A stretch of 64,000 nt of DNA from assembly GCF_001044255.1 (NCBI RefSeq), contig NZ_JYNX01000038.1:169929-233928 (forward strand). The letters are read 5' to 3'. This DNA is from Mycolicibacterium chubuense (GTDB lineage Bacteria; Actinomycetota; Actinomycetes; Mycobacteriales; Mycobacteriaceae). Shown here piece by piece: positions 9,571-17,200 of this stretch (positions within the stretch are counted from its first letter, which is position 1; each line of letters begins with the position of its first letter). Below the pieces are notes generated by a model. That model was not told where the DNA came from and did no database searches. It was given only the letters and a program-made list of their open reading frames with translations. Position numbers and translations under genes: made by a program.

Positions 9571-11126
9571 CGACCGACCTCGGGCGTGAAGCCGGCGTGC
9601 GCGGGGAACGAGGGCAGCGTGCGGCAAATCGCGGTGATGTCGCGGCCGGCCGCCATCACGGTGCGGTCGGGCCGGACGACGGCGGCGGACATACGGCGGC
9701 TCTCCAGCCAGCGGGCCAGCTCGGAGTCCGGTGCCGCGTGGATCGCCCGCGCACCGCGATCCGCCACGACGGTCTGTTGCATCTCGGTCAGCGCCACCGC
9801 GGTGAGCAGGCCGAAACCGAGACCCAGCTCGTCGTCGAGGCGGCGTCCGTCGTCCAGTAGCGGGTTCGGGCACAGTCGCCCCGCGATGCGGCGGGTGCGG
9901 AGGTTGCGCCGAATCAACGGCGACGCCGACAGCGGCGGGGTCTCGGAGTCGACCACCTTGGCGCGCAGGCCGGGCACCAGATGGAGACGCGGCAGGACGA
10001 ATCGCCGTATCGCAGCGCCGAGTTCGCCGCCGGCGGTCATCGCGCGCCCGATGTTGAGCGCCAGCGCGATCATGTGCCGGGCATGGGGTCGGCGTTCCTG
10101 TTCGTAGCTGTCCAGCGCGCTGGGCGGCGCAGCGCCCGAGTGGACGGCGGCGATCTTCCACGTCAGGTTCATCGCGTCCCGCAGCCCCGCGCCCATGCCC
10201 TGACCGACGAACGGGGGTGTCAGGTGCGCCGCATCGCCGAGCAGGAAGATGTTCCCCCGTCGCCAGCGATCGGCGATCTGAGCACGGAAGGTGTACTCGG
10301 CCACCCGGATCAGCTCCAACTCGGCCTCAGCGGCGGTCCGCGTCCATGGTGCGATCAACGGCCGCAGCGCGTCCAGCGTCTGGAAGTCGGCGGCCGACTC
10401 GTGCTGGCGCAGAGCGAATTCCCATCGGTACCGGGTGTCTCCGATCCGCATGTAGGTGGCGGCCCGGTACGGATCGCAGACCTGGTGCACACCCTCCCAC
10501 TGACCCAGATCGGCAGCGGTGGCGATGTCGACCACCAGCCAGCGTTGCTCGAAGTTCAGGTTCCGCATGGTCGCGCCCATGGCGCCGCGCACCATGCTGT
10601 TGGCGCCGTCGCAGCCAAGGACGTAGTCGGCGGTGAGGGTGAATTCGCGACCACTCACCCGGTCGGCCGCGCGGAGCCGGAGCCGGCCGCCGGATTCCTC
10701 GCTGACGTCGAGTACCTCGGTGTCGCCGCGGAACTCGGCGTGCCGGTGGCGGGTCAGGTTGCGGCGCAGCAGCTCTTCCAGCTCGGGCTGATCGAACATG
10801 TTCGCGGCGGGAAAACCGTTGCGGGTCAGCGCGGTATCGCGGCGGAACTCACCGAGCACCGTCAGGTGCCGGTCGAGCAGGCGCAGACCGCAGGCCGGGC
10901 GCGAGATCGCGGCGAATTCCTCGGCGATCCCGAGCCGGGCCACGATGCGGCAGATCTCGTCGTCGAGGTGCACGGCCCGGGGCTGCGGATAGACCTGCGG
11001 CCAACGATCCAGCACCACGGTGTCGACGCCGTACTGCGCGAGCAGGGTGGCGGCGGTGACGCCGGTGGGCCCACCGCCGACGACGGCGACCGTGACGTGC
11101 CGAACGGCCGGATCCGTCTCGCTCAT
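9567..11126 (-). CDS. FAD-dependent aromatic-ring monooxygenase (MhpA/PheA-type)
   Basis: A 519-residue group A flavoprotein hydroxylase. The N-terminal Rossmann motif is VVGGGPTG; the middle DG motif is GCDGANS; the second FAD motif is LLGDAAHLTPPFVGQGMGAG (about residues 295-313). The length and C-terminal tail fit 3-(3-hydroxyphenyl)propionate or resorcinol hydroxylase relatives. The expected reaction is NAD(P)H- and O2-dependent hydroxylation of a phenol, possibly with decarboxylation if the substrate is a salicylate. It overlaps both neighbours by 4 bp. Substrate unknown; the next two genes supply ring cleavage and hydrolysis, which fits an aromatic catabolic sequence. Confidence 0.87.
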   Translation of the reverse strand: MSETDPAVRHVTVAVVGGGPTGVTAATLLAQYGVDTVVLDRWPQVYPQPRAVHLDDEICRIVARLGIAEEFAAISRPACGLRLLDRHLTVLGEFRRDTALTRNGFPAANMFDQPELEELLRRNLTRHRHAEFRGDTEVLDVSEESGGRLRLRAADRVSGREFTLTADYVLGCDGANSMVRGAMGATMRNLNFEQRWLVVDIATAADLGQWEGVHQVCDPYRAATYMRIGDTRYRWEFALRQHESAADFQTLDALRPLIAPWTRTAAEAELELIRVAEYTFRAQIADRWRRGNIFLLGDAAHLTPPFVGQGMGAGLRDAMNLTWKIAAVHSGAAPPSALDSYEQERRPHARHMIALALNIGRAMTAGGELGAAIRRFVLPRLHLVPGLRAKVVDSETPPLSASPLIRRNLRTRRIAGRLCPNPLLDDGRRLDDELGLGFGLLTAVALTEMQQTVVADRGARAIHAAPDSELARWLESRRMSAAVVRPDRTVMAAGRDITAICRTLPSFPAHAGFTPEVGR

Positions 11127-12064
11127 CGCGCGTAGCGCACCGTGAGACGTTGGGTGCCGAGGTCGAGGGCACCGTCGTCGGTGGCGACGGACGCCTCGAC
11201 GACGTCACCGTGCTGCAGGTACTTCGGGTTCTTGGCCTGCCGAGCGAAGAACGCCTTCCATTTGACGGCCGGGGGCAGCAGATTGCCGATGATCTCGATC
11301 GGCTTGGGCGGCGCGCTGAGCGCGGTGCCGACGGGTGTGCCGGTGAGGATGAGATCACCCGCGGCCAGGTCCTGGAATCGCGTCAGTGCCTGCAGCGCCT
11401 GCAGCGGGCGGTAGAGCATGTCGCCGTCGACGAGTGCGTTCTGCCGCTCCTGCCCGCCGACACTCAGTCGCAGACGCAGGTCCCCGAAGCGGGACAGCTC
11501 GTCCTCCTCGAGGAGGACCAGTGCCGGCCCCACCGGGGTGAAGGTCGGATAGGACTTCGCCTCGTAGAACTGCGTCTGCGGGAGCTGGATGTCGCGCGCC
11601 GAGACGTCGTTGGTGATCGTCAGTGCCGCAATGTGATCGGCGAGATTCGCATCGGTGATCGTCGTCCCGACCGGGATGTCTCGCCCGATGACCAGACCGA
11701 TCTCGACCTCGTAGTCGAGCAGCCGGACATGGGCGGGCCGCACGATCTCGCCGTGGGGCCCGGTGATCGAGGCCGACGACTTGCGGAAGAAGGTGAGCGG
11801 TACCGTCGTCGGGTCCATACCCGCGTCCCTGACGTGGGACTCGAAGTTCGTCATCTGGGCGACCACCCGGCACGGCGCGGTCACCGGCGACACCAGCTCC
11901 AGCTCGTCGACCGGGACGGAGCCGCCAGCGGCCGCCGCGGCGGCCACCGCCGCCCGATCGGCCAGCAGGTCGCCGGTGCTGACCGCTTTCGTCGCGATCT
12001 CGGCCGCGCCGGTCGGGGTCTGCACCCACCAGGCGTCGGAGGTGCGGAGGACGGAGATGCTCAT
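11123..12064 (-). CDS. Fumarylacetoacetate hydrolase family protein
   Basis: A 313-residue protein with a FAH C-terminal domain from about residue 95. Metal-ligand acidic residues appear in DYEVEIGLVIG and the conserved NDVSARDIQ; KSYPTFTPVGP and GDLILTGTPVG complete the fold. Relatives hydrolyse or decarboxylate 2-oxo-diene products of extradiol ring cleavage (MhpD/HpaG group) or fumarylpyruvate. Start at ATG 12064 overlaps the VOC stop. Its position between a ring-hydroxylating flavoprotein and an extradiol-type dioxygenase supports a meta-cleavage role. Exact reaction unknown. Confidence 0.87.
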   Translation of the reverse strand: MSISVLRTSDAWWVQTPTGAAEIATKAVSTGDLLADRAAVAAAAAAGGSVPVDELELVSPVTAPCRVVAQMTNFESHVRDAGMDPTTVPLTFFRKSSASITGPHGEIVRPAHVRLLDYEVEIGLVIGRDIPVGTTITDANLADHIAALTITNDVSARDIQLPQTQFYEAKSYPTFTPVGPALVLLEEDELSRFGDLRLRLSVGGQERQNALVDGDMLYRPLQALQALTRFQDLAAGDLILTGTPVGTALSAPPKPIEIIGNLLPPAVKWKAFFARQAKNPKYLQHGDVVEASVATDDGALDLGTQRLTVRYAR

Positions 12065-13203
12065 GAGGTGGCAACTTTCAGCAGGCCCCGGAGGCGGTGG
12101 AGGTCGAACTCGTTGTCGTCGCGCAGCGCGTGGAACATCGACACGGCCTGCCGGCCCGCCGCTCTCGGGCCGGCATCGAGGAAGTCCCTCGTCACCGGCG
12201 GGCCCCACTGCGCCAGTCCGGTGGCGGTGAACGGCGCCCAGCCCGGTTCGAGCGTGTTGTCGAACAGGTCGCCGTCGGCGAAGTGCTCGACGAGGAAGCC
12301 GTCGGGATCGCGCCAGTAGTCGAACAGTTGGCTGCCCTGGATGTGGCGGCCGATTCCCCAGGAGCGGACGTAGCCGCGCTCGAGCAGATATTCACCGCCG
12401 GCGGCGAGCGCGTCGAGATCGCTGACCTGATAGGCCGAGTGCACGTACCGGTTGGCCGGACCCAGCGCCAGCGCCAGGGTGTGGTGGTCGGCGGGGGTGG
12501 CGCCGCGGTCGCAGCGGATGAAACTCATCGCCGGCCCGCGGTCGCGCTGCCCGGGGAAGTAGAGGAAGTCGCTGACGATCATGCCGAGGGTGTCCAGGTA
12601 CCAGTCGAGCGTCTTCAGGTAGGTGGTCGACTGCAGGACGACGTGGCCGAGCCGTTGCACGCGGGCCGGCACGCGCGGCGGACGCACCGTGGCGTTGATC
12701 CGCGCACCGGCGCGCGCGGTGTTCGCCACCTGCGGCACCTGCACCGGCTGGGCGGGCAGCTGCTGCAGCCCGCCGACGACCTTCACCGGCGTGCCGCTCG
12801 GGTCGGTCAACTGCACCGCCACTCCCCCGATCACCTCGGGCAGGGCATGCACCGCGGCGCCGGTCTTGTCGGCCAGCCGCAGCACGTCCACCTCGTCGGC
12901 GGCACGGAACGCGACGCCGCCGAACCGGCTGCGGGCGCCGCTGCGCAGGATCACGCACGGCCCCCCGGTGTCGGTGCCGCGCAGGTGCAGCTGCTGCGGA
13001 GTGCGCTGTGCGACGCCGAAGCCGAAGGCGCGGGCGAAAGCCTCGGCCTTGCCCAGGTCGGGCTTGTCGAACTCGAGCCAGGCGATGTCGGCCACGCGGA
13101 TGAGCGGGTTCGCCGCGCGGCCGGGATGCTCGCCGCGCACGCCACCCTGCTCGCTGTGCAGATCTTTGTGCCCGTCGCGCACGGACGCGGAGGGGTCCGC
13201 CAT
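12061..13203 (-). CDS. Two-module VOC-family extradiol dioxygenase
   Basis: A 380-residue vicinal-oxygen-chelate protein. The N-terminal module (about residues 35-145) lacks obvious metal ligands; the C-terminal module holds a His in LGHVVLQS, a His in the HHTLALAL stretch and a Glu in GFLVEHFADGD, the H-H-E triad of type I extradiol dioxygenases. A tail of about 90 residues follows the Glu, longer than in classic catechol 2,3-dioxygenases. I chose the ATG at 13203 because AAAGGTGG lies five bases upstream; earlier in-frame starts exist at 13218 and above. It is the first gene of the four-gene operon. Confidence 0.85.
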   Translation of the reverse strand: MADPSASVRDGHKDLHSEQGGVRGEHPGRAANPLIRVADIAWLEFDKPDLGKAEAFARAFGFGVAQRTPQQLHLRGTDTGGPCVILRSGARSRFGGVAFRAADEVDVLRLADKTGAAVHALPEVIGGVAVQLTDPSGTPVKVVGGLQQLPAQPVQVPQVANTARAGARINATVRPPRVPARVQRLGHVVLQSTTYLKTLDWYLDTLGMIVSDFLYFPGQRDRGPAMSFIRCDRGATPADHHTLALALGPANRYVHSAYQVSDLDALAAGGEYLLERGYVRSWGIGRHIQGSQLFDYWRDPDGFLVEHFADGDLFDNTLEPGWAPFTATGLAQWGPPVTRDFLDAGPRAAGRQAVSMFHALRDDNEFDLHRLRGLLKVATS

Positions 13204-13264
13204 CTTGCCACCTTTCACCATTACTGATGAAATCGTCACATGCGATGCTGACCTCAGTCAAGGC

Positions 13265-13286
13265 ATTCTGACGAAAGCCTCAGAAT
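13265..13286. promoter_or_regulatory. 22-bp palindrome upstream of the VOC operon
   Basis: Perfect arms ATTCTGA and TCAGAAT with an 8-base spacer, about 62 bp upstream of the VOC start. The size and symmetry suit a dimeric repressor. No regulator gene is adjacent, so the binding protein is unknown. Confidence 0.45.
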
Positions 13287-13305
13287 CGCCAGCTCGTGCT
13301 CCGCG

Positions 13306-14184
13306 TCAGCCCAGCAGGGGCCGACGTCCGCTGGTGAGTTCGGTCAAGGAGTCCTGCATCGCGCGCTCGACCCGGGCCGCGAACTGCTGCGCCGTCTCGT
13401 CCTGCTCCGGCGTCATCGCCGGGAGCACCCGCGTGACGAGCTTGGTGGGCATCGGAAGATACGGCAGCAGCCCCACAGCACCGACGTTGAAGCCCCACGG
13501 CAGTGACACGCTCACCGGCAACGTCTTGAGGCGCGCGATCTTGTCGAGTCGCATAGCACGGGCGAGCCCCTCCCCGCTCGACAGCACCAGCAGCGACTCC
13601 CCCGCCCCGGCGGTCACCACCGGGACGATCGGCACGTTCTGCTCGATCGCCAGATCGGCGAAACCCGAACGGCCGTCGAAGATCACGCGGTTGCGGTCCG
13701 CGAAGGTCTTCCCCGCGTCCTTGTCGCCGCCGGGGAACACCAACACGTGATGCCCGGCCTCGAACGCCTCGACGGCGCTGTCGCGGCCCGCCGGCCGCGC
13801 GCCCAACGGCTCGAGCAGCCGCCCCACTCCGAGCGTCCAGGCCAGCTGGTGGGTCAACACCGTGACCGGACGGTCCAGCTCCAGCGCGTCCAGTGCCGCG
13901 CGCACGGCGAACACGTTCAGGTCGATGACGCCGCCGAAACCGTGGTTGGCGACGAAGAGCACGGGCTCCTGCGGCGCGGTCGTGTCGGCGTCGATCTCGA
14001 GCCGGTGATACCGACGCACGAATTCCCCGCCGGCCGCGGCGATCCCCGACATGGCGCGGGCGATCGCATCGTCGACGATCCCGTCGGCGCCGAGGTTCTC
14101 CGCGATGTCCTCGAGCGCGGCCAGCGCCGTCTCGGTGAGTTTCTCGAGCCCCTGCCGTACGCCGCCATCGGAACCGTCACCCAT
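13306..14184 (-). CDS. Lysophospholipid acyltransferase-like protein (PlsC/DGAT-like fold)
   Basis: A 292-residue protein with an acyltransferase-like block: VANHGFGGVIDLNVF (an NH...D signature with wider spacing than the usual HX4D), then VLVFPGGDKDAGK, IFDGRSGFADLA and IVPVVTAGAG. These resemble mycobacterial LPLAT/DGAT-like enzymes that esterify lipids from acyl-CoA. There is no signal peptide; membrane association would be peripheral. It starts 27 bp after the PKS stop on the same strand, so it may be co-transcribed with the PKS, but whether it acts on that product is unknown. The C-terminus has an acidic Gln/Glu-rich helix. Confidence 0.75.
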   Translation of the reverse strand: MGDGSDGGVRQGLEKLTETALAALEDIAENLGADGIVDDAIARAMSGIAAAGGEFVRRYHRLEIDADTTAPQEPVLFVANHGFGGVIDLNVFAVRAALDALELDRPVTVLTHQLAWTLGVGRLLEPLGARPAGRDSAVEAFEAGHHVLVFPGGDKDAGKTFADRNRVIFDGRSGFADLAIEQNVPIVPVVTAGAGESLLVLSSGEGLARAMRLDKIARLKTLPVSVSLPWGFNVGAVGLLPYLPMPTKLVTRVLPAMTPEQDETAQQFAARVERAMQDSLTELTSGRRPLLG

Positions 14185-14211
14185 GCCGTCAGTGTGGCAA
14201 ACTCCCGGGCG

Positions 14212-17200
14212 TCAGGACACCTCGGCGCTCCGACGCTGCGGCGGCGCCTGCAGCAGTTCGACGATCCGCGCGGTGACCTCCGCGGCGGTGGGGTGCTCCC
14301 ACAGCAGCGTCGGGGGCAGCGCCAGGCCGGTTCGCTTCTCCAGCGAGCGGCGCAGCGCCACCGTCATGATCGAGTCGACGCCCGATTCGATCAGCGGCGC
14401 GGCCGGATCGACCTCCCCGGCGGGCAGTCCGAGTTCGCCGGCCACCGCCTCGACGACCTGCTGCGCCGCCCACAGGGCGACATCCTCATCTCCCGGCCCG
14501 GTCGCGGCGGCGAGGTCGGGGTCACCCGTCCCGCGGGGCGCGACGTCGGCGAGCACGGGTACCGCCGTCGCCTGCGCAAGCACCGGCAGCACCACCGGAT
14601 TGGGGTCGTCGCCGCGCATCACCGCGTCCAGCGCGCGCAACGCGTCGTCGGCGGCGACGGTGCCCATTCCCAGCGCGTCGAGCTGGGCCGCCACGAACTC
14701 CGACGACGACCCCATGCCGAGGCCCCGCCAGGCCGTCCACGCGACACTGACCGTGCGGTCGCCCCGGGCACTGCGGTGCCGCGCCACGGCGTCGAGGAAC
14801 GCGTTGGCGCACGCGTAGGCCCCCTGACCGGGAAAGCCGGCCAGGTACCCGCACGAGGAGAACAGCACCATCCAGTCCAGCGCCCCGGGCGGGAACACGT
14901 CGTGCAGGGTCAGCGTGCCCGTGACTTTGGGCCGCATCACGGCCCGCAGGTCGGCCGGCGTCGTCTCGGTCAGCAGCGCGCCGGCTTCCACACCGGCGGC
15001 GTGCACCACCCCGCGCACCGGCGGCAGGTCGGCGAGCACGGCGCGCAGCCGTTCACCGGCGCCGTCTGCGCCGATGTCGAGCGCCGCGACGCGGACGAAC
15101 ACGCCCCGTTCCTCCAGCTCCGTGATGACGCGCACGACCTCGCCGCCGGCGGTCCACCGGTCCCGTGGCGGCACACCGGTCCTCGACAGCAGCACCAGTC
15201 GGCGGGCGCCGAGATCGGCAAGCCGCCGGGCCATCAGCAGTCCCAAGGCGCCGGTGCCGCCGGTGATCACGTAGACACCGCCGGGCGTACAGGTCATCGG
15301 GGTGTGCGTCCCGGGGCGGGCCGGCGCCAGCCGCGCGGTGAGGGCGACGCCGTCGCGCACGACGACCACACCGTGACCGTGCAGCGACGCCGGCACCGCC
15401 ACTGGAAGCTCTCCGTCCGCGACGTCGAGGACACCGCCCCACAGCTGCGGATGCTCGGCGGCGGCGATCCTGGCCAGCCCCCACAGCGGGGCCTGCTCGA
15501 GACGTTCACCCTCGTGCACCCGGCGGGTCAGCACCCAGAGTCGAGCCTGGGAACCGTTGTCGCGCAACGTCGTCAGGGCACGGAGCACGGCTTCGGTGAC
15601 GGCTTCGGGCGCATCGCCGGGCTGCGGCACCGCCAGCACCACGGATCCACGCTGCAGATCGCGCGGCAGCAGCGCCGGATCGGAGCAACGGCGGTGCGGG
15701 ATGCCGGCCGCCGTCAGGGCGGGCCCGACGGCCGCGACGGCGTCGTCACCACCGACGAGCACCACCTCGCGCGGGGCAGCATCCTGCGGATACGGGGTCG
15801 GGTGCCATGCCATCCGGTGCAGCATCGGTGACACGTCACCGCCGGCGGGCTCGAGATCGGCGAACCGCATTCCTCTCAGCGTGGCGCGGACCGCCCCCGA
15901 GTCGTCGGCGATCGCCACGTCGGTGACGGTCTCGCCGCGGTGCCGCACATGCAGAAGCGCCACCGCGGGCGGCGCGCCCCGGACGTGCACCGCCTCGATG
16001 TGCGCGGGCATCCGCAGACGCATCGGGCCGGGCAGCACCGTCGACGCCGTCGACGTCGCGGCGTCGAGCAGACCGGCCCAGCTCGTCGGCGCCGACCCGT
16101 CGGCCTCCGCGGCCACCCGGGCCAGCACTTCCCCTTCCGTGCAATGCATCTCGAGGATGCGCCAGCCGAAGCCCATCCCTGCGACTCCAACCTCGGCCAA
16201 CGCGTCGACGACGTGACTCGCCGGCAGCGACCGTCGGCACCGGCTCCGGACGTCCGCATCGAGGGTGCCGAAGTCTGCGTCGTCGTAATCGGCCGCTGTG
16301 GCGCCGCAGTGCGTCACCCAGCCCTCGGTGTCGGTTCCCACCGGCCGCGACGACAGCCGCAACGCCCGGTCCTGGTGCACCACCTGGATGTCGCGGGCCC
16401 GACCCGGCGGTACCGGTGTGCGGAGCCGCACGTCGGTCAATCCGCCTCCCGCAGCACCCATCAGCGTGTTCACCAGCACCGCGGCGGGGACGATCTCGGT
16501 GTCGCGCACCGGATGGTCGCCCGGATACGGCCGGGTGTCCATGTCCAGCCGGGTCTGCCAGACGCGCGCGGGCACCGGGCCCGTCACCTCCATCGCGCCG
16601 CCGAGCAGGGTGTGGGCGGCGGGGTCGTGCAGCGCCTGCATGCTCGGGGGCGGCGTCGGGGTGCGCCAGAATCGGCGGTGTCGCCACTGCGTGGCGGGCA
16701 GGTCGGCCGCCCACCGGTCGGTGGGTCGCAGCCCGTGCTCGATCGGCACGCCGTGGCAGTACAGCGCTGCGGCGGCCGCGCCGATCGACCGGCGCTCCGG
16801 TTGGTCCCGGCGCAGCACCGGGACCACGGCATGGTCGCCGACGCGGTTCCCGGACTCGTGCAGCAGGGTCTCCGCGATCGAATGCGCGACGACGGGGTGC
16901 GCGGACACCTCGACGTACACCCGGTAGCCGTCCTGCGCGGCGGCCTGCACCGCCTCGGCGAACCGGACGCGGCCGCGCAGATTGGCCACCCAGTAGTCCC
17001 GGTCGCGCGGGGCGCGGGATCGGGGGTCGCCGAGTGCCGTGCTGTACAACGGGATTCGCGGTGCTGCGGGTGCCGGCAGGGCCGCCACCGCGCGGGCCAA
17101 CTCGTCGGTCAGCGCGTCCATCGCGGGGCTGTGGAAGGCCACGTCGGTGTTGACCCGCCGCACGGTGATGCCCTCGGCGGCCCACGCCGCGGCGAGCGCC

